DNA of 64,000 bases from CAYOHY01 sp964403885 (GTDB taxonomy: Bacteria; Actinomycetota; Coriobacteriia; Anaerosomatales; PHET01): contig CAYOHY010000003.1 of NCBI GenBank assembly GCA_964403885.1, positions 1 through 64,000 of the forward strand. The letters are read 5' to 3'. The position numbers were made by a program, and so were the translations under genes. Numbering within the stretch: position 1 is the first letter of the stretch; each line of letters opens with the position of its first letter. Positions 7,509 to 17,077 of the stretch are shown one piece after another. The notes beneath the pieces were generated by a model. That model saw only the letters and a list, made by a program, of their open reading frames with translations. It made no database searches and was not told where the DNA came from.

Positions 7509-8465
7509 GTGGAAATGCCCTCGTTGACCATCGGACAGCACACCGCCCGCCTTCCCATCATCCAGGGCGGCATGGCGGTACGCATCTCACTCTCTCCGCT
7601 CGCGGCAGCCGTCGCGGAAGCAGGCGGTATCGGCATCATCGCCGGTAGCGGCCTGAGCACCGAGGAGCTGATCGCCGAGATCCGCCATGCGCGCTCGCTC
7701 ACGAGTGGCGTGGTCGGCGTCAACATCATGGTCGCGGTTCGCAAGTTCAGCGAGCTCGTCCAAGCCGCCATGGCCGAGGGGATCGACCTCGTCATCGCCG
7801 GCGCGGGCTTCTCTCGCGACGTGTTCCAGTGGGGCCGTGAGTTCAACGTCCCCGTCGTACCCATCGTCGGAAGCGTCCGTGTCGCCAAGCTCGCCGAGAA
7901 GTTCGGTGCGGCCGCGGTCGTGGTCGAGGGTGTGGAGGCCGGCGGCCATCTTGGCACCGACCGCCCCATGCGCGACCTGCTTCCGGAGATCATCGAAGCG
8001 GTCTCCATCCCCGTGATCGGCGCCGGTGGCGTCGTCAACGGGGCGGACATCAAGGCCGTTCTCGACATGGGCGCCGCCGGCGTCCAGATGGGTACCCGCT
8101 TCGTCGCCACGGTGGAGTCTTCGGCTCCCGAGGCGTTCAAGCAGATGTATGTGAATGCGACCGATGACGACATCGTCATCGTGAAGAGCCCGGTGGGACT
8201 GCCCGGTCGAGCACTTCGCAACCCGTTCTGGGAGCGTACGCAGGCCGGCGACTATCCGCCCATCGAGCGTTGTGTGGCCTGCCTGAAGGAGTGCCACAAG
8301 GAGTACTGCATCATGCGGGAGCTCGAGATGGCCCAGGGCGGAGACGTCGAGCAGGGTCTCGTCTTCTCCGGTGCCGCCGCAGCCCGCATCGAGGATGTCC
8401 CCAGCGTGGCCGACCTCATGGCCCGCCTGGAGTCAGAGTGGCGTGAAGCGGAAGGGGAGCGCTAG
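7509..8465 (+). CDS. Second FabK/nitronate monooxygenase-like flavoprotein with Cys cluster
   Basis: A 318-residue TIM-barrel FMN protein of the same family as the 4657-5607 product. Motifs seen: LPIIQGGMAVRISL, EAGGIGIIAGSG, VVEGVEAGGHLG, GAGGVVNGADIK, GVQMGTRF. It differs in a Cys-rich segment, CVACLKECHKEYC (Cys 255, 258, 262, 267), which could hold a metal or Fe-S centre and is absent from the first copy. The GTG at 7509 was chosen because GAAAGG lies 10 bases upstream; ATG 7515 and GTG 7491 are alternatives. It abuts fabF. Role uncertain: a second enoyl reductase or a related ene-reductase. Confidence 0.8.
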   Translation: MEMPSLTIGQHTARLPIIQGGMAVRISLSPLAAAVAEAGGIGIIAGSGLSTEELIAEIRHARSLTSGVVGVNIMVAVRKFSELVQAAMAEGIDLVIAGAGFSRDVFQWGREFNVPVVPIVGSVRVAKLAEKFGAAAVVVEGVEAGGHLGTDRPMRDLLPEIIEAVSIPVIGAGGVVNGADIKAVLDMGAAGVQMGTRFVATVESSAPEAFKQMYVNATDDDIVIVKSPVGLPGRALRNPFWERTQAGDYPPIERCVACLKECHKEYCIMRELEMAQGGDVEQGLVFSGAAAARIEDVPSVADLMARLESEWREAEGER

Positions 8466-9695
8466 ATGAGACGAGTCGCTGTCACCGGCATCGGCGTCGT
8501 CACCTGCACAGGTGTCGGCACCGACGCGATGTGGGACTCGCTGTCCAACGGGCGCAGCGGTATCACGCCGATCACCCACTTCGATGCCTCCGAGTACTCC
8601 AGCCGGTTCGCCGGATACATCCATGACTTCGACGCAAGCTCGCTTGTCGACAAGAAGGAGCTGCGCCGCATGGCGCGGTTCCAGCAGTTCGCCGTGGTGG
8701 CGGCAGACGAGGCGCTGCGCGACGCGGGACTGAGCGAGATCGATGACGACCTGGCGCCTCGTGCCGGCTGCATCATCGGCTCGGGCATCGGCGGCCTTCA
8801 GGTGATGGAGGAGCAGACCGCTCTGCTTCTCGAGCGCGGACCCAGCCGCATCAGCCCGTTCCTCGTCCCCATGATGATCGTCGACCTGGCCGCAGGCCTC
8901 GTCTCGATCCGCTACAACCTCAAGGGCATCAACTACGCGCCCGTCTCGGCGTGCGCCACGGGCAACCACGCACTGGGTGAGGCGTTCGAGGCGATCCGCC
9001 GCAACGACGCCGACGTCGTGGTGGCCGGAGGCTTCGACTCCGGTGTCACCCCGCTTGGCGTCGCAGGCTTCTGTGCGTCTCGCGCGCTGTCGACCAACAA
9101 CGACGACCCCACCGGCGCGAGCCGTCCGTGGTCGGCCACCCGTGATGGGTTCGTCATCGCGGAAGGCGGCGCGGTCCTCGTCCTCGAGGAGTGGGAACAC
9201 GCGGTCGCCCGCGGCGCCCACATCAGGGCAGAGCTCGTGGGCTATGGCGCGTCGGCCGACGCCTATCACATCACCGCGCCCGCCCCTGACGGCAACGGGG
9301 CCATGCGCGCGATGCAGGCCTCGCTCGCACAGGCTGATCTTGCACCTGCGGACATCGACTACATCAACGCACACGGAACCTCAACGCCCGTGGGCGACGT
9401 TGCCGAGACCAACGCGGTGAAGAAGGTCTTCGGCTCCGACGTGCCGCTCGTGTCGAGCACCAAGTCGATGATGGGCCACATGCTCGGAGGCGCCGGCGCC
9501 GCCGAGGCCGCGGCGTGCATCCTCGCCATGGAGCACAGCCTCATCCCGCCCACGATCAACCTCACCGACCCCGACCCTGAGTGCGACCTCGACTACGTGC
9601 CGCTCACCGCGCGCGAGGCCGACGTCAAGGTCGCGATGAGCAACTCGTTCGGCTTTGGCGGGCACAACGCGACGCTGATCTTCGCGCGCCCGTAG
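8466..9695 (+). CDS. fabF: 3-oxoacyl-ACP synthase II
   Basis: Elongating condensing enzyme of fatty-acid synthesis; 409 residues, standard length. It has the Cys-His-His active site: Cys in SACATGNHALG, His in NAHGTSTPVGD and His in GHMLGGAGAAE. The N-terminus RRVAVTGIGVVTCTG is typical. ATG 8466 follows directly on the stop of the previous gene, and rnc begins 5 bases after its end. Confidence 0.97.
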   Translation: MRRVAVTGIGVVTCTGVGTDAMWDSLSNGRSGITPITHFDASEYSSRFAGYIHDFDASSLVDKKELRRMARFQQFAVVAADEALRDAGLSEIDDDLAPRAGCIIGSGIGGLQVMEEQTALLLERGPSRISPFLVPMMIVDLAAGLVSIRYNLKGINYAPVSACATGNHALGEAFEAIRRNDADVVVAGGFDSGVTPLGVAGFCASRALSTNNDDPTGASRPWSATRDGFVIAEGGAVLVLEEWEHAVARGAHIRAELVGYGASADAYHITAPAPDGNGAMRAMQASLAQADLAPADIDYINAHGTSTPVGDVAETNAVKKVFGSDVPLVSSTKSMMGHMLGGAGAAEAAACILAMEHSLIPPTINLTDPDPECDLDYVPLTAREADVKVAMSNSFGFGGHNATLIFARP

Positions 9696-9700
9696 TCGCG

Positions 9701-10414
9701 ATGAGCGGGTCCGCGGGCCAGATGAACCAGCAGGAGCTCGACAGGCGTCTCGCGCTCGCCGAGCGCGCCGTCGGCCACTCTTTCGCCGATCGCGGCTTGC
9801 TGCTCAGCGCACTCACGCACCCGTCGGCAGCCGACGACCGCGGCGTGGACGCCTACTACGAGCGCCTCGAGTTCCTGGGCGACTCGGTGCTGGGCATGGT
9901 CATCGCCGAGGAGCTCTACACGCGCTTCCCCGACATGAACGAAGGCGGGATGACGCGCATCAAGGTATCGGTCGTCGCCGGCACGGTACTGGCCGAGGTC
10001 GCCGAGGAGCTCGGGCTCGCTGATGCGATCATCCTGGGCGAGAGTGAGCGGGGGACAGGCCGCCGAGGGCTGGCCTCGGCGCTCGAGAACACGTTCGAGG
10101 CGCTCGTCGCCGCGCTCTACATCGACGCCGGCCTCTCCGCAGCCAAGCGCTGGGTGCTCGAGGTCCTCGGACCGCGCATCAGCACGGACGCGGCCGACAC
10201 GCCGGAGAACCCGAAGTCCCGGCTTCAGGAGCTCGTTCAGGCACGCGGAGAGTCGCCCGTATACCGCGTGACGTGCCAAGAGGGCCCGCCGCACGACCGC
10301 GTGTTCACGTCCGAGGTGACGGTGGGCGGCGAGGTTCTCGGCGCCGGCGTCGGTCGCTCAAAGAAGGAGTCCGAGGCTGCGGCTGCAGCTGCGGCACTTC
10401 AGAGACTCGCCTAG
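9701..10414 (+). CDS. rnc: Ribonuclease III
   Basis: Cleaves double-stranded RNA in rRNA and mRNA processing. The signature ERLEFLGDSVLGMVIAEELY (at about 50-69) holds catalytic Glu and Asp residues. A C-terminal double-stranded RNA-binding domain starts near NPKSRLQELVQARG (about 167) and ends KKESEAAAAAAALQRLA. Length 237. ATG 9722 (MNQQELDRRL) is a credible alternative start because no clear ribosome site precedes 9701. The rnc-smc-ftsY order is widely conserved. Confidence 0.95.
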   Translation: MSGSAGQMNQQELDRRLALAERAVGHSFADRGLLLSALTHPSAADDRGVDAYYERLEFLGDSVLGMVIAEELYTRFPDMNEGGMTRIKVSVVAGTVLAEVAEELGLADAIILGESERGTGRRGLASALENTFEALVAALYIDAGLSAAKRWVLEVLGPRISTDAADTPENPKSRLQELVQARGESPVYRVTCQEGPPHDRVFTSEVTVGGEVLGAGVGRSKKESEAAAAAAALQRLA

Positions 10415-10514
10415 CCGGTCGACGCCTTAGGGCGCGCCTCGCTGTGGTAAACTGACTCGCGCTCTCGCGCATCGCGTGACACCCGTTTCGACCTGCGCTT
10501 TCTTGAGGGAGACC

Positions 10515-13500
10515 GTGCACCTCAACTCACTGATACTTAAGGGTTTCAAGTCGTTCGCCGACCGAGGCGTGCTCTCGCTCGAGCCGGGCGTGACGGTCGT
10601 CGTCGGCCCTAACGGCTCCGGCAAGTCCAACATCTCAGATGCTGTCTTGTGGGTGCTGGGAGAGCAGAGCGCCAAGCAGCTCCGCGGGCAGGCGATGGAA
10701 GACGTCATCTTCGCCGGTTCGTCGGCGCGTCAGGCGGTCGGCGTGGCCGAGGTGGACCTGGTCTTGGACAACTCAGACGGCACCTTGCCGCTCGAGTTCA
10801 ACGAGGTCACCATCACTCGGCGCATGTATCGCTCGGGTGACAGCGAGTACCTCATCAACCAAGCTCCTGCACGTCTCATGGACGTCCAGGACCTGCTGCA
10901 CGACTCCGGGCTTGGTCGCGACACCCACTCGATCATCAGCCAGGGCAAGCTCGACGAGATCCTCAACTCCCGCGCCGAGGAGCGCCGCGCCCTCATCGAA
11001 GAGGCCGCCGGCGTCCTCAAGCACAAGAAGCGCAAGGAGCGCGCGCTGCGCAAGCTCGCAGGCATGGATGCGCACCTGGCCCGCGCCCGCGACATCTCGG
11101 TCGAGATCGACCGGCAGCTGCGTCCGCTCGAGCGCCAGGCGAACAAGGCCGCGCAGCACTCCGAGCTCGTCAAGGACCTCCGCGAGCTTGAGGCCTCATT
11201 GGCCGTCGACGACCTGCGCAAGCTTCAGTCCCAGTGGGACGAGTACGCCAAGCAGGAGAAGGAGGCCGACGCCGACATCGAGCTGTCGCGCTTCCGCCTC
11301 GCCGAGAAGGAACGCGAGCTCGAGAAGTTCCAGGCCCTGCTCGAGGAGAAGGGCCTGTTCGTCGGCGACCTCTCCGAGCAGCGTCGCCGCATGCAGTCGA
11401 TCCTCGAGCGCCTCGACGCCGGACTGCTCCTTCTCGAGGAGAAGGGCAAGAACCTCGTCGCGCGCCTGTCAGACCTTCGCGCCAAGCTGCACCAGGCCGA
11501 GACCCGCGCCGCGTCACGTGGCGGCGAGCTCGAGCGACTGACCGCCGAGCGCACCGAGACCGACGTTCGCCTCAAGGCCCTCTACGGCCAGCTCAACGAG
11601 CTGCGCAGGGAGGCAGAGGCGTCACGCAAGGCCCGCATCGCGGCAGACGACCAGCTGGGTCGCCTTGGGGCCGAGCTTCGCCGCGCGCGCAAGCAACTCG
11701 AAGACGACCGCCAGGCGTCCGCGAAGGCCGAGCAGGCCGTCGCCCAGTCAGACCTCGAGCTCGAGCTGCTCGCAGAGCGCTCCGCGCAGATTCGCGAGCA
11801 GGCTCAAGGTGCACGCTCCACGCTCTCAGCGCGTCGTTCGCGACTTGAGCAGCTCTCGGCTCAGCTGCTCAAGGTCAAGCGGGACATGGCGCTTGCGGAC
11901 TCAGACGTCGACAAGCGCGTGCGCGTGCTCGACTCGCGCCGTCGGGAGCTCGACGCCCGGCGTGAGTCACTCACCGCCGCTCGTGCTGAGGCCCGTGGGC
12001 TCGAAGAGGTCGACCGCGCATTCGCGTCGGCTTCACCCGCACTTGCGTGGGCCATCAGCAAGGAGCGCGAGCTTGACGGGCTGATCGGCCCGGTCGCCGA
12101 GGTGGTCAAGGCCCCCGTGGAGCTCGAGGCACTCGTCGAGCGCCTGCTGGGTGCAGACCTGTTCGGCCTGCTCGTCGAGGACTCCAAGGCCGCCGCCGGC
12201 ATCGCCCACGCCATCGCGCAGGAGACCGCCGGCGAGGTGTCGCTCATCCCCGTCAGAGGGATGCGTGCACGCCACAACGGTTCTGCCACCGCGGGAACGC
12301 GCCTGTTCGGCCAGCTCAGCTGTGACGAGTCACTCTCGACCGCCGTCGAGGCCCTCCTCGGCGACGTGTATGTGGTCGACACCATCGAAGACGCCCTTGC
12401 CGCCTCGGCGGCAGACTCGACCGGCGCCCGGTTCGCCACCCGCGACGGTGCGGTCGCCTGGCCCAACGGCAAGCTCACCTTGGGGACGCAGATCTCCGAT
12501 ACCGAGGGCGTGTTGTCGCGCAAGCGTCGCATCAACGAGCTCCACGACGAGATCGGTGCACTCAGCGCGTCGCTCGGCGAGGCCGAGTCGGCGACCGCTT
12601 CGGCCGAGGAGGCCCTGGCGCTCGCCCAGCAAGACGCACTCGAGCTCTCACAGAAGATCGCCACACTCTCCGGCGAACACGACTCCTTGCTCGAAGAGGT
12701 GGGCCGCCTCGAGCAGCAGCTCACCGCCCTCGACAACGAGTCGGCGGGCGTGGACCGTCGCATCTCCGACATCGAGGAGCGCGCATCCAAGAGCCGTCCG
12801 CTCATCGAGGAGATCGCCGACCGCATCACCAAGTACGAGTCGGAGATAGAGCGTCTCGAGGAGGAGTCGGCCGTTGCCCGCGAGGGTCGCGACAACCGGT
12901 TCCGCGAGGAGAGTGCGGTCTCTGAGCGCCTGAGCTCATGCCAGGTCGAGATCGCCACGGTCTCGGAGCGCGAGGTCCACCTCAAGCGTCAGGTCAACAC
13001 GATCAGCGCCGAGCTCAAGGAGCTCGAGGAGACGGTCGTTCGCTCACGGGAGACCGAGATCTCGCTCGAGCTTCTGCGCGAGCGCATCCAGCCCGTCCAC
13101 GACCTGTATCTCGCGCTCCAGGAGCGCGCGGATCACTGGGCCGTCAAGCTTCGTGACCGTGCGCGCTTCGAGCAGGCGGACTCGGAGTCGTTGCGCTCCA
13201 CCATCCACGAGGCACAGGAAGCCGTCCGTGCGGCGCAGGCCGAGATCGACCTCAAGAACGGCACCATGGGCGACCTGCGTGTGGGCAAGGGCCAGCTCGA
13301 GGTTCAGGTGAACCAGGCGGTGCGCCGCATCGTCGAGGAGCTCGGCATGCCCATCGAGAACGCGCTCGAGCGCGAGCCGCTCGAGAACCGCATGGCCTGC
13401 GAGGACCGCGCGCACGCGCTGCGCAAGCGCATCTCGAACCTGGGCCCGGTGAACCCCGTGGCGATGGAGGAGTTCGAGGCGCTTCGCAACCGGCGCGACT

Positions 13501-14078
13501 TCATGACGCATCAGATCGAAGATCTCGACTCTTCGCGTCGCGCACTGGCCAAGGTGGTCGCGGCCATCGACCGCAAGATGCGCGACCGCTTCCTTGAGAC
13601 CTTCGAGCAGGTCGACCAGCACTTCCAGGAGATCTTCTCGGTCCTGTTCCCGGGTGGTGCCGCTCAGCTGCAGTTGACCGACCCCGATGACCCCGAGACC
13701 ACGGGCGTCGAGATCGTCGCTCAGCCGCGCGGCAAGAAGCTCGCGAAGATGTCACTGATGTCGGGTGGCGAGAAGTCGCTCACCGCGCTCGCGCTGCTGT
13801 TCGCCGTCTACCGCACGCGTCCGTGCCCGTTCTACATCCTCGACGAGGTCGAGGCGGCCTTGGACGACACCAACCTGCGTCGTTTTGTCGCCTTCGTCGA
13901 CTCGATGCGTCACTTCACGCAATTCATCATCGTCACCCACCAGCGCCGCACGATGGAGATGGCCGACGTTCTCTACGGCGTCTCCATGCAGGCAGACGGA
14001 GTGAGCAAGGTCGTCAGCCAGAAGCTTGAGCGGGCGCTCGAGGAATCGGAGCCGGCAGATGAGCACGCCGTGGTTTAA
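10515..14078 (+). CDS. smc: Chromosome segregation protein SMC
   Basis: A 1187-residue ATPase that compacts and segregates the chromosome as a dimer with ScpA/ScpB (not in this window). Walker A is GPNGSGKSN near residue 33. Two long coiled coils surround a hinge at about 505-660 (LIGPVAEVVKAPVELEALVERLLG). The ABC signature MSGGEKSLTALALLF and Walker B FYILDEVEAALDD are near the C-terminus. GTG 10515 gives the usual MHLNSLILKGFKSFAD start and has GAGGGAG 4 bases upstream. TAAACT at 10448-10453 may be a -10 element, without a convincing -35. The 3' end overlaps ftsY by 20 bases. Confidence 0.97.
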   Translation: MHLNSLILKGFKSFADRGVLSLEPGVTVVVGPNGSGKSNISDAVLWVLGEQSAKQLRGQAMEDVIFAGSSARQAVGVAEVDLVLDNSDGTLPLEFNEVTITRRMYRSGDSEYLINQAPARLMDVQDLLHDSGLGRDTHSIISQGKLDEILNSRAEERRALIEEAAGVLKHKKRKERALRKLAGMDAHLARARDISVEIDRQLRPLERQANKAAQHSELVKDLRELEASLAVDDLRKLQSQWDEYAKQEKEADADIELSRFRLAEKERELEKFQALLEEKGLFVGDLSEQRRRMQSILERLDAGLLLLEEKGKNLVARLSDLRAKLHQAETRAASRGGELERLTAERTETDVRLKALYGQLNELRREAEASRKARIAADDQLGRLGAELRRARKQLEDDRQASAKAEQAVAQSDLELELLAERSAQIREQAQGARSTLSARRSRLEQLSAQLLKVKRDMALADSDVDKRVRVLDSRRRELDARRESLTAARAEARGLEEVDRAFASASPALAWAISKERELDGLIGPVAEVVKAPVELEALVERLLGADLFGLLVEDSKAAAGIAHAIAQETAGEVSLIPVRGMRARHNGSATAGTRLFGQLSCDESLSTAVEALLGDVYVVDTIEDALAASAADSTGARFATRDGAVAWPNGKLTLGTQISDTEGVLSRKRRINELHDEIGALSASLGEAESATASAEEALALAQQDALELSQKIATLSGEHDSLLEEVGRLEQQLTALDNESAGVDRRISDIEERASKSRPLIEEIADRITKYESEIERLEEESAVAREGRDNRFREESAVSERLSSCQVEIATVSEREVHLKRQVNTISAELKELEETVVRSRETEISLELLRERIQPVHDLYLALQERADHWAVKLRDRARFEQADSESLRSTIHEAQEAVRAAQAEIDLKNGTMGDLRVGKGQLEVQVNQAVRRIVEELGMPIENALEREPLENRMACEDRAHALRKRISNLGPVNPVAMEEFEALRNRRDFMTHQIEDLDSSRRALAKVVAAIDRKMRDRFLETFEQVDQHFQEIFSVLFPGGAAQLQLTDPDDPETTGVEIVAQPRGKKLAKMSLMSGGEKSLTALALLFAVYRTRPCPFYILDEVEAALDDTNLRRFVAFVDSMRHFTQFIIVTHQRRTMEMADVLYGVSMQADGVSKVVSQKLERALEESEPADEHAVV

Positions 14079-14970
14079 GCGCCTGGCCGACGGTCTCTCC
14101 AAGAGCCGTGAGCGTCTGGGTGAACAGCTCAACGTCCTTCTTCGCCGCGGTCCCGACCTCGACGAGGAGTTCTGGTCCGATCTCGAAGACGCGCTGTTGG
14201 GTGCGGACGTGGGTTTCACCGCCACGACCGAGATCGTCGACACTCTGCGTGACGAGGCGGCCCGCAAGGCACTGCCCGACGCCGCGGCGGTCGTCGACCG
14301 TCTCGTGGAGCGCATCGCCGAGGAGTTCGTCGAGGGCGAGGACCTGCTGGCAATCTCGCCGGTCACCGTCCTCGTCGTGGGCGTCAACGGCACCGGCAAG
14401 ACGACCTCAGTGGGCAAGCTCGCCAAGCAGGCCGCGGAGGCCGGACGCTCAGTGGTCTTGGGCAGCGCCGACACCTTTCGCGCCGCAGCCTCTGAACAGC
14501 TCGACGTGTGGGCGGCTCGTGCTAACGTGCCGGTCGTACGCCGAGACCGCGGGGCTGATCCCGCCTCGGTCGCTTTCGATGCCGTCGTATCAGCCGAAGA
14601 GTCCGGCGCCGACTTCACCTTGATCGACACGGCGGGCCGACTTCACACCTCGGCGGACCTGATGCGCGAGCTCGAGAAGGTGCAGCGCGTCACGGTCAAC
14701 CGGTCCAAGCCGCCGGTCAAGACGTTGCTCGTCATGGACGCGACCACCGGCCAGAACGGTCTCACTCAGGCGCGTGAGTTCAACGCCGCCCTGGGTGTGG
14801 ACGGTATCGTCCTCACCAAGCTCGACGGCACCGCAAAGGGCGGGATCGCTATCGCGATATCTCGCGAGCTGGGAATCCCGATTCTGCGGATCGGCGTGGG
14901 CGAGGGGATCGACGACCTGCGGCCGTTCGACCCCGAGACCTTCGCCCGAGCGCTCGTCCGCGGTGAGTGA
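14059..14970 (+). CDS. ftsY: Signal recognition particle receptor FtsY
   Basis: Membrane-associated GTPase that docks SRP-ribosome complexes. The 303-residue protein has an N domain, then GTPase motifs GVNGTGKTTSVGKLA (G1), DTFRAAASEQL, DTAGRLHTSADLM (G3) and TKLDGTAKGG (G4). It lacks the long acidic N-terminal A domain of E. coli FtsY; membrane contact presumably uses the short N-terminal helix (STPWFKRLADGLSK). ATG 14059 lies inside the end of smc. Ffh, its partner, is 0.6 kb downstream. Confidence 0.96.
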   Translation: MSTPWFKRLADGLSKSRERLGEQLNVLLRRGPDLDEEFWSDLEDALLGADVGFTATTEIVDTLRDEAARKALPDAAAVVDRLVERIAEEFVEGEDLLAISPVTVLVVGVNGTGKTTSVGKLAKQAAEAGRSVVLGSADTFRAAASEQLDVWAARANVPVVRRDRGADPASVAFDAVVSAEESGADFTLIDTAGRLHTSADLMRELEKVQRVTVNRSKPPVKTLLVMDATTGQNGLTQAREFNAALGVDGIVLTKLDGTAKGGIAIAISRELGIPILRIGVGEGIDDLRPFDPETFARALVRGE

Positions 14971-15529
14971 CGACCTGTACATGGGCCCGGCCTCCCTGGC
15001 GCCGGGACCCAACCTGTTTTGGCAGCGCGTCTCGCGCATCCTGCTGATTCCGCTCACCATCGCTTTCATCGCGATCATCATCGTGTTCTATGTGCTGTTC
15101 AGCGTGACCGCGGTCGTCGGCCAGTCGATGCTGCCGACACTTCATGATGGTGACCGCCTCCTGCTCACCAAGTCGTATGACACCCCACACCGCGGCGACA
15201 TCGTCGTCTTCGCGACGCTCGACCCGGAGCACAAGGAAGAGGACCTGGTCAAACGCGTCGTCGCAATACCCGGCGACACGGTCGAGGTGCGCCAGGGTGT
15301 GGCTATCGTCAACGGCGCGGTAGAATCTACGAGCTCGTTGCTCACGTCACCTTACGATGAGACCGCTGTGGCGCCACTCGTGGTTCCGGCCGGAACGGTG
15401 TTCGTGCTCGGCGACAACCGACCGATCGCCCTGGACAGCCGCGACATGGGACCGATTCCCATCGCCACGGTGAAGGGCGCCGCACGCTACCTGTTCCTGC
15501 CGCTCGCGAGAGCGCGTTCATTCCAGTGA
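14963..15529 (+). CDS. lepB: Signal peptidase I (first copy)
   Basis: Membrane serine protease that removes signal peptides; 188 residues. One transmembrane segment (ILLIPLTIAFIAIIIVFYVLF, about 27-47) is followed by the catalytic serine in VGQSMLPTLHDGD, the catalytic lysine in LVKRVVAIPGDTVEV, and the family box VLGDNRPIALDSR. GTG 14963 overlaps the ftsY stop by 8 bases; ATG 14981 is an alternative. Location between the two SRP pathway genes ftsY and ffh fits its role. A second signal peptidase lies at 19057-19635. Confidence 0.92.
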   Translation: MSDDLYMGPASLAPGPNLFWQRVSRILLIPLTIAFIAIIIVFYVLFSVTAVVGQSMLPTLHDGDRLLLTKSYDTPHRGDIVVFATLDPEHKEEDLVKRVVAIPGDTVEVRQGVAIVNGAVESTSSLLTSPYDETAVAPLVVPAGTVFVLGDNRPIALDSRDMGPIPIATVKGAARYLFLPLARARSFQ

Positions 15530-15587
15530 CACGAGCACTCATGGCCCGGATGCACCCCGACCACCATGCGTGACGAAAGGCCCCAGG

Positions 15588-16940
15588 ATGTTTCAGAACC
15601 TCTCCGATAGACTCCAACAGATCTTCGCCGGACTGACCGGCAAGGGCCGCCTGACAGAGGCCGATGTCGACGCTGCGATGCGTGAGATCCGCATGGCGCT
15701 GCTCGAGGCCGACGTGAACTTCAAGGTGGTCAAGGAGTTCGTCGCGCGGGTGCGCGAGCGCGCCGTCGGCGCCGACGTCATGAGCTCGCTCACGCCGGGT
15801 CAGATGGTCGTGAAGATCGTTCTCGACGAGATGACCCACCTGCTGGGCGACACCAACAGCCGCCTGGTGCTCTCGGGACGCATCCCCAACGTCATCATGC
15901 TCGTCGGCCTGCAGGGCGCGGGTAAGACGACCGCCACCGCGAAGCTGGCCCTGCTCCTTCGCAAGCAGGGCCGTCATCCGCTTATGGTGGCGTGCGACGT
16001 CTACCGACCCGCCGCCATCGACCAGCTCGAGGCACTCGGCCGCGAGCTCGACATCCCCGTCTACCGCGGTGAGGGGACCGACGCGGTTGCGATCGCCAAG
16101 GCCGGCGTGCGACAGGCCGTCGACACCCTGCGCGATGTCGTCATCATCGACACCGCGGGCCGCCTGCACGTCGACGAGGAGATGATGTCCGAGGCCGCGG
16201 CCATCAAGTCTGCGGTCCGACCCGATCAGATCCTCATGGTCGTCGACGCCATGACCGGACAAGACGCGGTCAACGTCGCGGCTGCGTTCTCCGAGCGTGT
16301 CGACTTCGACGGCGTCATCATGAGCAAGCTCGACGGTGATGCGCGCGGCGGTGCGGCGTTGTCGATCCGCCAAGTGACCGGCAAGCCGATCAAGTTCGCC
16401 TCGGCGGGGGAGAAGCCCGACGCCCTCGAGCCCTTCCACCCTGACCGGATGGCCAAGCGCATCCTCGGTATGGGTGACGTCGTCTCCCTCATCGAGAAAG
16501 CGCAGGAGGCCGCCGAGACCGCCGAGATCGACGAGAGCACCGCTGAGCGCCTGGCCAAGGGTGACTTCACGCTCGATGACTTCCTGTCGCAGATCACCCA
16601 GGTCCGCAAGATGGGCGGTCTGGGCGGCATCCTGAAGTCGCTTCCCGGCGCCGGCAAGCTCAAGGACGTCGAGGGTCAGGTCGACGAGCGCGAACTCGAC
16701 CGCGTCGAGGCGATCATCTTCTCGATGACCGCCGCCGAGCGCGCGACCCCCAAGCTCATCAACGGATCGCGACGCGAGCGCATCGCTCGTGGAGCGGGCG
16801 TGCACGTGTCCGACGTGAACCGCCTGCTCAAGCAGTTCGCTGAGACCCGCAAGCTCATGAAGCAGTTCCAGGGTATGCAGGGAAAGGGTCGCAAGAGGAT
16901 GCGCCTACCCGGGATGCCTGGCGGGTTCGGGGGCATGTAA
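15588..16940 (+). CDS. ffh: Signal recognition particle protein Ffh
   Basis: GTPase of the SRP that binds signal sequences and 4.5S/6S RNA; 450 residues. N domain MFQNLSDRLQQIFAGLTGKG, GTPase motifs GLQGAGKTTATAKLA, DTAGRLHVDEEMM and SKLDGDARGG, then a Met-rich M domain ending KRMRLPGMPGGFGGM. ATG 15588 follows GAAAGG by 8 bases. No SRP RNA gene was recognised nearby. Confidence 0.97.
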   Translation: MFQNLSDRLQQIFAGLTGKGRLTEADVDAAMREIRMALLEADVNFKVVKEFVARVRERAVGADVMSSLTPGQMVVKIVLDEMTHLLGDTNSRLVLSGRIPNVIMLVGLQGAGKTTATAKLALLLRKQGRHPLMVACDVYRPAAIDQLEALGRELDIPVYRGEGTDAVAIAKAGVRQAVDTLRDVVIIDTAGRLHVDEEMMSEAAAIKSAVRPDQILMVVDAMTGQDAVNVAAAFSERVDFDGVIMSKLDGDARGGAALSIRQVTGKPIKFASAGEKPDALEPFHPDRMAKRILGMGDVVSLIEKAQEAAETAEIDESTAERLAKGDFTLDDFLSQITQVRKMGGLGGILKSLPGAGKLKDVEGQVDERELDRVEAIIFSMTAAERATPKLINGSRRERIARGAGVHVSDVNRLLKQFAETRKLMKQFQGMQGKGRKRMRLPGMPGGFGGM

Positions 16941-16983
16941 CAAGGCAGTACCGGCAGGGGAAGCGACACCCGGGAGCGTGGCT

Positions 16984-17012
16984 TTGACCTCGGGAGTTGC
17001 CTGCCGTATCAT
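16984..17012 (+). promoter_or_regulatory. Sigma-A promoter for the rpsP operon
   Basis: TTGACC (16984-16989), a 17-base spacer and TATCAT (17007-17012), the best-matching housekeeping promoter in the window together with that of rimP. It is 66 bases upstream of rpsP, in a short gap after ffh. Confidence 0.8.
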
Positions 17013-17077
17013 AGACAACCGCTTTGCTCGAAAGGAGCGGCCACACCGGTGGCCGCCTTGTCCGGAGGTGAAACTCG

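Noticed and set aside
11861..12985. Minus-strand Ser/Arg-rich open frame inside smc
   Set aside because: Composition mirrors the antisense of Glu/Leu-rich coiled coil; not protein-like.
15310..15330. TAGAAT-like -10 within the first signal peptidase gene
   Set aside because: Inside a coding region with no -35 and no gene start at a sensible distance.
15342..16805. A 487-codon minus-strand open frame opposite ffh
   Set aside because: Shadow of ffh; no family resemblance and no ribosome site.
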